Shown piece by piece: positions 1-6,433 of a stretch of DNA of 7,222 nucleotides. Source of the DNA: Deltaproteobacteria bacterium. GTDB lineage: Bacteria > Myxococcota > XYA12-FULL-58-9 > JAUUZB01. The stretch lies in contig JAUUZB010000172.1 in assembly GCA_030590185.1 (NCBI GenBank), positions 1-7,222 on the forward strand. Direction: 5' to 3'. The position numbers and the translations under genes are program-made. Under the pieces are notes generated by a model, which saw nothing but the letters and a program-made list of their open reading frames with translations, was not told the origin of the DNA and searched no databases. The first letter of the stretch is position 1, and each line of letters starts with the position of its first letter.

Positions 1-2
1 AC

Positions 3-1022
<1,020 letters not shown>

Positions 1023-1028
1023 GCCGCG

Positions 1029-1085
1029 GATACGGGGCGATACGGACGAGCCAGAATCATCCTCCCATGGAGGACGCCCTGGGCG
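1029..1085. other. Convergent intergenic gap with small direct and inverted repeats
   Basis: The 74-nt gap between the two convergent genes holds GATACGG twice (1029-1035 and 1039-1045, 10 bp apart). It also holds a 6-bp inverted repeat TCCTCC-CAT-GGAGGA (1060-1074) and a short palindrome CGCCC-T-GGGCG (1075-1085). The hairpin lacks a T-tract on either strand, so a classical intrinsic terminator is not supported. It might still act as a weak bidirectional terminator or be incidental. Confidence 0.3.
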
Positions 1086-1096
1086 TGGTGATCAGA

Positions 1097-1975
1097 TCAG
1101 TCGCGGGCGGGTCGTGAGCTCGCCACGCCTTCGTCCTTTGCCGGGGTCGTCGGCTCCAGCCCGAGGTACTGGGCGCAGTCGTGCAGCAGGCCGCGTGCCG
1201 ACCACAGTGCCACCTCGCTGATCTCCTCGCGGGTCGCCATCCGGTCCGGCGGTAGGTGGGGTCGATGGGTGAGCTGAAGCGCCTCGGGCCAAGGTCGAGC
1301 CGGTACCTGATTGCCGGCGGCGGGAGTGAGCTCCTCGAGCTCGGCCACCAGGCGCTGGAGCTCCTCAGCCACGATGGTTTCGGTGACCCGGGTCAGCGTT
1401 CGGCGGAGCTCGGGCTCCACCGCGTCGTTCGCTGCGTCGCCGGCAGGGTCTTCCTCCTGCGCCAGGCTCAAGCTGTTGCGCGCGCGATGGGTGCGGTCCG
1501 TGACCCGCCCGGCGGCTCGAAAGAGCAAGCCCACCCGGGACTCCGGCTCGGCCGCCGGTGACGTCGCGGCCACGGTGACGGGCGCGAGGTGGTCTCCGGC
1601 CTGGCCAGGCTCGTGGAGGCCGGCGGAGATCTGGAGCAGGCGCTGGGCGACCTGCAATCCGTTGAGCTGGTAGCGCAGGCCCAGCGGGTGGGTGCTGGGT
1701 GTCTCCGGCGCGACCCGATCGAAGTACCGCTGGCAGAGAAAGGCGGTGATCGAGTCCGGGTTGAAAGAGGAGCGTACGAAGAGCTCGGTGCGGCTCGCAT
1801 CCGCCACCACCGCAGCCTCGGTGCCGGGAAAGATCTCATCGAGCTCCACCATCAGCCGCTGGGCGGCTTCCGGCGTGAGTCGAGCGGCCTCTCGTTCGTC
1901 CGCGGGCAGCGCCGCGAGGTTGACCCCGAGCACCACGAGACCCTGGAATCCCCCACTATCTGATAGGTGTTTCAT
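1097..1975 (-). CDS. Hypothetical protein, unrecognised, about 292 aa
   Basis: I do not recognise this family. Codon choice in this frame is strongly G/C-ending across its length, which supports a real gene over the opposite-strand open frames. The protein has no clear signal peptide or membrane segment. It starts MKHLSDSGGFQGLVVLG, then has an acidic/helical region (LTPEAAQRLMVELDEIFPG), a segment FNPDSITAFLCQRYFDRVAP, a helical LQVAQRLLQISAGL, a Glu/Leu-rich helix (EELQRLVAELEELTPAAG) and a C-terminal segment with HDCAQYLGLEP. The start is uncertain: ATG at 1975 has GGGGGAG directly against it, which is poorly spaced. GTG at 1936 has CAGGG four bases upstream and is a good alternative. Starts at 2053 or 2146 would run into the divergent methyltransferase gene. 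It shares the control region 1976-2047 with that gene, which may mean shared regulation (inference). Confidence 0.8.
   Translation of the reverse strand: MKHLSDSGGFQGLVVLGVNLAALPADEREAARLTPEAAQRLMVELDEIFPGTEAAVVADASRTELFVRSSFNPDSITAFLCQRYFDRVAPETPSTHPLGLRYQLNGLQVAQRLLQISAGLHEPGQAGDHLAPVTVAATSPAAEPESRVGLLFRAAGRVTDRTHRARNSLSLAQEEDPAGDAANDAVEPELRRTLTRVTETIVAEELQRLVAELEELTPAAGNQVPARPWPEALQLTHRPHLPPDRMATREEISEVALWSARGLLHDCAQYLGLEPTTPAKDEGVASSRPARD
1956..1968 (+). repeat. 13-bp AT-rich repeat, copy 1
   Basis: The 13-mer CTATCTGATAGGT matches copy 2 at 2028-2040 in 12 of 13 positions. Its first 11 bases are a near-perfect palindrome (CTATC-T-GATAG). It overlaps the first codons of the minus-strand gene if that gene starts at 1975, or lies about 20 bp upstream if it starts at 1936. 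Confidence 0.6.
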
Positions 1976-1983
1976 CTCCCCCA

Positions 1984-2002
1984 AGCCAACGGCACGTTGG
2001 CT
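1984..2002. promoter_or_regulatory. 19-bp perfect dyad, candidate operator
   Basis: AGCCAACG-GCA-CGTTGGCT is a perfect inverted repeat with 8-bp arms and a 3-bp centre. It sits in the middle of the divergent intergenic region, where a dimeric HTH regulator would be able to control both genes. The symmetry is seen directly; binding by a regulator is inference, and no regulator gene is adjacent. Confidence 0.5.
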
Positions 2003-2027
2003 CGAGCCGTCGAGGCACAAGGGCGCT

Positions 2028-2040
2028 CTATTTGATAGGT
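2028..2040 (+). repeat. 13-bp AT-rich repeat, copy 2, just upstream of the methyltransferase start
   Basis: CTATTTGATAGGT differs from copy 1 (1956-1968) at one base, with a 72-bp offset. Its AGG (2037-2039) lies 8 nt before the GTG at 2048 and could also act as a ribosome binding site. The TATTTG/TTGATA core is AT-rich in a GC-rich setting and could form part of a -10 element. Confidence 0.55.
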
Positions 2041-2047
2041 TGGTTCG

Positions 2048-3292
2048 GTGCATGATCCTCTCGTGATTCGCGAGTCCCTCGAGCGGGCCGTGGGGTTGCT
2101 GGCCCGCTACGCCGACGTGGTGGACGCGCGGGTGACCGGCGCGCATCCCCCGGCATGGGTGGAAACACGGGGATGGCGACGGTTTCTTCTCGACCTGCCG
2201 GAGGCGGTGGTCGAGCGCAGTGAGCGCTGCGGCCCGGTGGAGGTACTCGCCGGGGAGCCGGACGCGCCCGAATCACTGATCCGCCTGGTCGAAGCGGTCC
2301 GCGCCGTGACCGCCATGCCGTGGCTCGGCGATGGGCCGACGGATGCGGATGCGCCTGCGACTACGACTACGACTACGACTACGGATTCCCCGGAGCGAGG
2401 CGTGGGGGCGCGCAAGCAGCAGCAGATCAGCGCGCTAGCCGCCCTGTGTCAGGCCGGCATGGGCGGCGCTCGCCGGATCGTGGACGTGGGTGCGGGACAC
2501 GGTCACCTGACCCGGACCCTTCGCGCCCGTCTGGGGATCGACAGTATCGGCCTCGAACGCGACCCGGCGCGGCTGGCCACCGCCCGGGCCTTGGCTGGCC
2601 GCGACGGTCCTCGGTTCGAGCGAGTCGACGCCGTGGCCGAGGCCCCGGATCTGCGGCGCGGGGACCTCGCGGTGGGCCTGCACGCCTGCGGCGACCTCGG
2701 CGACGTTTTGGTGCGTCGCGCCGGCGCCGCTGGTGCTCACCTATTGCTGGTCTCCTGTTGTCCCCAGAAGATCGCGGGCGATCGCCGCGTGCCCCTGTCT
2801 CGCACCGCCGACCATCCGGCGATGCACGTTCCCCGGGACCGCCTCGGCCTCGCGAACCTCCCGGTCGACCCGGAGGCCGCCCCCGACAAGGTGGCGCGCG
2901 TCATGTTTGGGCGCGAGGTGCGTCACGGCCTGCGCCATTTTCTCGCCGCCCGCGGCATCGAGCTCGAGCCGGGCGCCGAGGCACGCGGGTTCAGTCGCCA
3001 CCGTTTCCCCCACGGCCTCGCCGTCGTGGCTGCCCTCGCCTGCGAACGTCGCGGCTTGTCGCCCCCCACCGTCGTCGAGATCGAGCGGGCCGAGCGCCAG
3101 GCCCGCACGACCTTCGGGGGCGTCCGTCGCTCGAGCCTACCGCGCAACCTGCTCGGTCGCGTGCTCGAGACCGCCATCCTGCTCGACCGGGCCCGTTATC
3201 TGGAGGAGCTCGGCTACGCGGTGGAGGTGGGCCGGGTTTTTGGTGCCGACACCAGCCCGCGCAATCTCGGCATCCTCGCGCGGGCGCCCTGA
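2048..3292 (+). CDS. METTL25/RRNAD1-like SAM-dependent methyltransferase (Methyltransf_32 type)
   Basis: A 414-aa Rossmann-fold methyltransferase. Residues 144-154 (IVDVGAGHGHL) form the SAM-binding motif I, with an acidic residue closing the second strand (GLERD, 168-172). GLHACGDL (210-217), SCC (236-238) and PLS (249-251) are hallmarks of the METTL25/RRNAD1 family. The C-terminal signature SPRNLGILA (403-411) also belongs to that family. A helical N-terminal region (about 1-95) precedes the catalytic domain and is joined by a low-complexity linker with eight threonines (105-112). The substrate is unknown: the family is often described as rRNA-adenine-methylase-like, but I cannot infer a target here. 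No signal peptide is seen, so it is cytoplasmic. The GTG start at 2048 has AGG 8 nt upstream; GTG at 2063 is a possible alternative. It is divergent from the unrecognised gene and 68 nt ahead of the thioredoxin gene. Confidence 0.88.
   Translation: MHDPLVIRESLERAVGLLARYADVVDARVTGAHPPAWVETRGWRRFLLDLPEAVVERSERCGPVEVLAGEPDAPESLIRLVEAVRAVTAMPWLGDGPTDADAPATTTTTTTTDSPERGVGARKQQQISALAALCQAGMGGARRIVDVGAGHGHLTRTLRARLGIDSIGLERDPARLATARALAGRDGPRFERVDAVAEAPDLRRGDLAVGLHACGDLGDVLVRRAGAAGAHLLLVSCCPQKIAGDRRVPLSRTADHPAMHVPRDRLGLANLPVDPEAAPDKVARVMFGREVRHGLRHFLAARGIELEPGAEARGFSRHRFPHGLAVVAALACERRGLSPPTVVEIERAERQARTTFGGVRRSSLPRNLLGRVLETAILLDRARYLEELGYAVEVGRVFGADTSPRNLGILARAP
2358..2383 (+). repeat. Hexanucleotide microsatellite (CGACTA)4 in the methyltransferase linker
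   Basis: Four perfect CGACTA units (2358-2381) plus two bases encode eight threonines as alternating ACT/ACG codons. Just upstream, GGATGC occurs twice (2341-2352). Units are multiples of three, so gains or losses change linker length without a frameshift. Confidence 0.9.
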
Positions 3293-3303
3293 GGCCGCCA
3301 CTA

Positions 3304-3334
3304 TTGACCGCACGACCGTTCCCTTCCATTGTAG
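3304..3334 (+). promoter_or_regulatory. Possible promoter for the thioredoxin-lipoprotein pair
   Basis: The 68-nt gap after the methyltransferase gene holds a TTGACC (3304-3309), close to a -35 consensus. About 17 bases later there is a weak CATTGT (3327-3332). The -10 match is only three of six, so this is tentative; read-through from the methyltransferase gene is equally possible. Confidence 0.25.
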
Positions 3335-3360
3335 AGCTTCCCAAGGAGACGGACGAAACC

Positions 3361-3963
3361 ATGACCAAAACGATGGCCCTGCTGACCCTTGGTGTTGGCT
3401 TGTTGTTTGCTCCCCCAGCCCTCGCCGGTGGCAAGGATCGTCACGCCATCGGCGAACGGGTTCCAGCCTTCACCCTCAAAACCCTCAACCGGGATTCGAG
3501 CGGCGTTAGCCACGTCACCCTCGACAACCATTTCGGTGCCGGCGCCAAGGATCCGAAGAAGGCGGTGATCATCTCCTTCTTCGCGACCTACTGTAAGCCC
3601 TGCAAAAAAGAGATGCCGTTCCTCGCGGCGCTCTACGACGCCTACGGCAAGGACGGCCTCCAGGTGCTATTGGTCAGCATCGACAAGGACAAGCCAAAGC
3701 TGCAGGAGGCGGTCGCCCTCGCGGACAAAGCCGGGGTCAAGTTCCCGGTGCTCGGGGACCGTTTCAACATCGTCGCCCGTCGTTACTACGTCGAGAAGCT
3801 GCCCTGCCTCTATATCCTCGACGCCAACGGCAAGGTCTCCTTCGTCAACATCGGATACGACGACAACGCCGGTAAGGTGTTGCTCGAACAGGTCCAAAAG
3901 GCGCTCGGCGTGGCACCGGACGCGGCGGTGCCCGAAGTGGTTCAGGCGCACCTCGGCGGCTGA
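3361..3963 (+). CDS. Secreted TlpA/ResA-like thioredoxin-fold protein
   Basis: A 200-aa extracytoplasmic thiol-disulfide oxidoreductase of the TlpA/AhpC-TSA-like group. Residues 1-22 are a signal peptide (hydrophobic LLTLGVGLLFAPPALA, likely cleavage ALA/GG). The active-site CKPC (78-81) lies in FFATYCKPCKKEMPFL, followed by the strand LQVLLVSID (100-108) and the cis-proline P148 in KLPCLYILD, then the usual NGKV turn (156-159). The family reduces or oxidises disulfides in exported proteins; direction and partner are unknown here. A third cysteine, C149, directly follows the cis-proline. The start is ATG 3361: the signal peptide begins there, AAGGAG (3343-3348) lies upstream at a somewhat long 12-nt spacing, and GGA is at 3351. 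It is followed 23 nt later by the Tudor-repeat lipoprotein, which suggests co-transcription and a shared envelope role. Confidence 0.92.
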   Translation: MTKTMALLTLGVGLLFAPPALAGGKDRHAIGERVPAFTLKTLNRDSSGVSHVTLDNHFGAGAKDPKKAVIISFFATYCKPCKKEMPFLAALYDAYGKDGLQVLLVSIDKDKPKLQEAVALADKAGVKFPVLGDRFNIVARRYYVEKLPCLYILDANGKVSFVNIGYDDNAGKVLLEQVQKALGVAPDAAVPEVVQAHLGG

Positions 3964-3973
3964 GCACAGGGAT

Positions 3974-3979
3974 AGGTGA
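3974..3979 (+). promoter_or_regulatory. Ribosome binding site of the lipoprotein gene
   Basis: AGGTGA lies 7 nt before ATG 3987 and supports that start, just after the stop of the thioredoxin gene. The wider GATAGGT (3971-3977) repeats a 7-mer also found at 1962-1968 and 2034-2040. Confidence 0.6.
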
Positions 3980-3986
3980 CGATGCC

Positions 3987-4835
3987 ATGATACGTGCGCT
4001 CGTTCTCTTAGGGCTCGCGGTCGCGCTCGGCGGTTGCACCTATGTCACGCCGGCCGCGCCCTGCGCCGCAGCTCCCCAGGCGGGGGCAGATCTCGAGCCG
4101 GGCGATCGAGTCCTGGCCCGTTGGCGGGGTGGCTTCTGGCAGGCCACGGTACTCAACGTTCAAGGCAAGCTGGTCACCGTAGCGTGGGACGTGCCGCCCC
4201 CGGAGCGTTCCTATTTACCGCGGGGCTGGGTCGTCAAGAAGGAGGTCGAAGCGCCCGCCGTCGAGCCGGGGCAGTGGTTGCTGTGTCGACAGGAGGTCTG
4301 GGAGCTCTGTCGTTTTGAGAGCATGGAGGGGGGGACCTGGAAGGTCATCTTTGCCTCCGATGGCTCGAGCGCCGAGATCGATTCCCTCGACGTTGCCTCC
4401 GTGCCAGAGGATCTCCGCTCCTGGGCCGCCCGGCGGGGCGACTCGCAAATGAACGAAGCGCTCCTGTCGGAGACGGTCAACCCCTCGGCGCCCCTCAACG
4501 CTGGCTCGCCCGTGACTCAGGGAAAGAAGGTGCTGGCCCGTTGGACCGATGGCAATTGGTACGGCGGCACGGTCAGCGAGTCCAAAGGCACCACGGTCAC
4601 CGTGGAGTGGGGCGACGGCAGCCCGGCCCTCGCCATCCCCAACACGAACGTGGCGCCCTTGCCGGGGCAAGGGCAAACCCTCAAGGCTGGCGACCTCGCC
4701 TTTTGCCGCTGGGAATCCTCGGCGCGTTGGTGGCGGGCACGGATCGATCGGGTTGACGGCAGCGTGCTGGCGATCACCTACCGGGATGGCACCAAGGGCA
4801 AGCTCGGCCCCGCCGATTGTCTGGTCGCCGAGTAG
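3987..4835 (+). CDS. Lipoprotein with four Tudor/SH3-like repeats
   Basis: A 282-aa predicted lipoprotein. A short signal peptide ends in lipobox LGGC (14-17); Cys17 is followed by Thr, not Asp, so by the E. coli Lol rule it would go to the outer membrane. The mature part contains four small beta-barrel-like repeats of Tudor/agenet/SH3 style. They are repeat 1 about 37-82 (GDRVLARW..FWQATV..VTVAWD), repeat 2 about 93-140 (GQWLLCR..WELCRFE..WKVIFASDG), repeat 3 about 177-226 (GKKVLARW..NWYGGTV..VTVEWGDG) and repeat 4 about 233-281 (GDLAFCRW..WWRARID..LAITYRDG). Repeats 1 and 3 share VLARW; repeats 2 and 4 carry a Cys at that place (C100, C240). This suggests duplication of a two-domain unit. 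Eukaryotic Tudor domains bind methylated ligands, but no ligand can be inferred here. The gene follows the thioredoxin gene by 23 nt and ends 4 nt from the convergent MORN gene. Confidence 0.85.
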   Translation: MIRALVLLGLAVALGGCTYVTPAAPCAAAPQAGADLEPGDRVLARWRGGFWQATVLNVQGKLVTVAWDVPPPERSYLPRGWVVKKEVEAPAVEPGQWLLCRQEVWELCRFESMEGGTWKVIFASDGSSAEIDSLDVASVPEDLRSWAARRGDSQMNEALLSETVNPSAPLNAGSPVTQGKKVLARWTDGNWYGGTVSESKGTTVTVEWGDGSPALAIPNTNVAPLPGQGQTLKAGDLAFCRWESSARWWRARIDRVDGSVLAITYRDGTKGKLGPADCLVAE

Positions 4836-4839
4836 GACC

Positions 4840-5955
4840 TCAGTCACACTCGCGGCCGCGCCACTCCTCGAGGTGAGCGGCTTCGACCCAGGGACGCAGC
4901 GGGTAGGGGGCGAAGGGCTCGCTGATCTGCCAACCGCCGTTTGCCCCGCGTCGGAAGACGTGGGCCGGTGCCCAATCAGGGCTGGCGTTGACCTCCACGA
5001 CTAGCGCGCCGGTGATCGGATCTGGGCGCACGCGCTTGGCGACGAGGGTCTCGGTCCGTCCCACCCGTGCGTAGGTGAGCTCGTAGCCGCGCCGCTCGAT
5101 GCGAGCCGGATCCTCGTGGCAGACCGCCCGCCGCCATTCGCTGGGCAGCTCGGCGACCAGGGCGATGCTTCCGTACCCTGCCGCGGTTCCGTCCGGAAAG
5201 AACTCGAGCCACTCGAACGGCGTGCGCCCCTCGACGTAGCGCATGTCGAGGTAGAGCTCGCCGCTCGGGTGCCAGCGCCGTACCCGCCCGTCGAGTCCGC
5301 CCTCTAGATACGTGCCATCGGTGGCGAGGCTGCCGTCCGGGTACCAGGCCTTCCACTCGCCGTGGCGTTTGCCCCGTTGGTAGGCGGAAATCTCCCGGAG
5401 CTGACCGTCTTCGTACCAGTAGTTCCAGGTGTTGTGTCGTTCACCGTCTTCGAACCAGCCATCGAGCTCAGGTTCGTCGTTGGGCCACCACACGGCGTAG
5501 GGTCCGTGGCGGACGCCGCTGCCCCGTCGTTCGCACCAGATCTCGCGTCCCTCAGGTGGGGCTTTGCCCCGGGGTTTGGCATCCGGCGGGCATCCCCGGG
5601 CGCCGTAGGCGATGCCGTCGTCGATTGTTGGGAGCCCGTGTTGGTAGGTCCCAAACGCCAACAGACCGAGCAGCGGGGCGAGCAGCAGGCGCACAAAGCC
5701 GAGGAGATACCGCAGCGCCTTGAGCAGCCCGCGCCGGTTGTCCAGGCCGCGCCACAGGACCGGCAGGTAGAAGAGACACAGGAGGATCGCGGCGCCACCG
5801 AGGTAGGCGCTCTGCTTGGTGAGCTCCCCCTGGATCGGTCCGTGGAAGATGGTGTAGCCGGCGAGCCCGCCGTAGGTGATCGCCGCCAGCCAGCTGAACA
5901 GCTTTCCTACGACGGCGGCGCTGCGCCTCAGGATGCCGGGTCCGTCGTCGCTCAT
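4840..5955 (-). CDS. Membrane-anchored MORN-repeat (YwqK-like) protein
   Basis: A 371-aa protein. Three hydrophobic segments lie near 19-38, 49-68 and 84-104, with a basic loop RGLDNRRGLLKALR (69-82) between the second and third. The positive-inside rule then puts the N terminus in the cytoplasm and the large C-terminal part outside (inference). Residues about 148-262 hold MORN-type repeats of roughly 20-23 aa, with motifs such as GVRHGPYAVWWP, WYEDGQL, GKRHGEWKAWYPDGSL and WHPSGELY. The remaining C-terminal 110 residues (WRRAVCHEDPARIERRGYEL onward) are unrecognised. Cysteines at 122, 141, 279 and 370 lie in the predicted exported part. ATG 5955 has AAGGAG 8 nt upstream and overlaps the stop of the upstream gene as ATGA, pointing to translational coupling. 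MORN-repeat proteins often act as binding scaffolds; the function here is unknown. Confidence 0.88.
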   Translation of the reverse strand: MSDDGPGILRRSAAVVGKLFSWLAAITYGGLAGYTIFHGPIQGELTKQSAYLGGAAILLCLFYLPVLWRGLDNRRGLLKALRYLLGFVRLLLAPLLGLLAFGTYQHGLPTIDDGIAYGARGCPPDAKPRGKAPPEGREIWCERRGSGVRHGPYAVWWPNDEPELDGWFEDGERHNTWNYWYEDGQLREISAYQRGKRHGEWKAWYPDGSLATDGTYLEGGLDGRVRRWHPSGELYLDMRYVEGRTPFEWLEFFPDGTAAGYGSIALVAELPSEWRRAVCHEDPARIERRGYELTYARVGRTETLVAKRVRPDPITGALVVEVNASPDWAPAHVFRRGANGGWQISEPFAPYPLRPWVEAAHLEEWRGRECD

Positions 5956-6407
5956 GGCTTCGGCTCCTTCTTGGGTTTGCGCGGGGGAGTGCGTGGCCCG
6001 GGGAGCTTGACGGCGCTGCCGGAACGCAGGCCCACGCCGAGGGTGATCCCGGCGGTGATCGCTGGCCTGCTGGGATCGGCGATTCGCTGCGACCGCGCGG
6101 CGCGGCGCAAACGCTCCACCTGGTCCAGGGTCCGCTCAACCTCGCTCGGCTCGAGACCGATGCGCGCTAGGGCCAGCAGTTGGTCTGCGGCGGCGTTCAG
6201 GCCACGGTCGTGCAAGCGCACGTGCAACACGCAGAGGTGCACGAACAGCAGCTGGTCCTCACGCTGCGCCGCGAGTCGGCGCTCGAGTTGGCCGAAGCGC
6301 GGCGGCGGGATGACAGAGCTGGCTCCATCATCGACCGGCACGACCTCTGCCAGGGTCTCGACGGCGACCGGGTGCAGAGGAACTTCGACGTCCGGTTGGT
6401 CGGCCAC
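5952..6407 (-). CDS. Hypothetical protein, unrecognised, about 151 aa
   Basis: I do not recognise this family. Features seen are a Pro/Val-rich N-terminal region (1-37), a helical stretch rich in Leu, Arg and Gln (about 38-108, including FGQLERRLAAQREDQLL and SEVERTLDQVERLRRAARSQ) that may form a coiled coil, and a Pro/Lys tail (PGPRTPPRKPKKEPKP, 136-151). No signal peptide or membrane segment is clear. The gene lies 26 nt downstream of greA, and its TGA overlaps the ATG of the MORN gene. This supports a real coding region in an operon. The start is uncertain: GTG 6407 has no good ribosome binding site, and the true start may be slightly different. Confidence 0.72.
   Translation of the reverse strand: MADQPDVEVPLHPVAVETLAEVVPVDDGASSVIPPPRFGQLERRLAAQREDQLLFVHLCVLHVRLHDRGLNAAADQLLALARIGLEPSEVERTLDQVERLRRAARSQRIADPSRPAITAGITLGVGLRSGSAVKLPGPRTPPRKPKKEPKP
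5964..5969 (-). promoter_or_regulatory. Ribosome binding site of the MORN gene
   Basis: On the minus strand AAGGAG sits 8 nt before ATG 5955, inside the last codons (Lys-Lys-Glu) of the upstream small gene. It fixes the MORN start and supports coupled translation. Confidence 0.7.
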
Positions 6408-6433
6408 GCTGGGGCTCAGGGGATCGGGGCGGA

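Larger units (their letters stand above)
1976..2047. promoter_or_regulatory. Divergent intergenic control region
   Basis: This 72-bp region separates the divergent starts of the unrecognised minus-strand gene and the methyltransferase gene, so promoters for both are expected here or just inside the genes. It holds the strong dyad at 1984-2002, a weaker inverted repeat CTCGA-GCCG-TCGAG at 2001-2014, and one copy of a 13-bp AT-rich repeat at 2028-2040. No convincing -35/-10 pair for the housekeeping sigma factor could be assigned. Role as a promoter region is inferred from gene orientation. Confidence 0.55.

Noticed and set aside
1060..1074. Intrinsic terminator between the activator and the convergent gene
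   Set aside because: The stem is only 6 bp with no following T-tract on either strand, so it is listed only as a small inverted repeat.
1589..1963. Plus-strand open frame of 124 aa
   Set aside because: It is antisense to the minus-strand unknown gene, whose frame has the stronger G/C-ending codon pattern.
1976..2146. Extension of the minus-strand unknown gene to an ATG at 2146 or 2053
   Set aside because: It would overlap the start of the well-supported methyltransferase gene and cover the dyad-bearing control region; an internal start at 1975 or 1936 is more likely.
2320..3360. Long plus-strand open frame running into the thioredoxin frame, which would give a ~547-aa fusion
   Set aside because: The upstream part is low-complexity Arg/Pro/Gly translation of another frame of the methyltransferase gene. 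The thioredoxin has its own signal peptide and start at 3361.
4215..4847. 210-aa minus-strand open frame
   Set aside because: Antisense to the lipoprotein gene, whose lipobox and repeats are clear; no recognisable features of its own.
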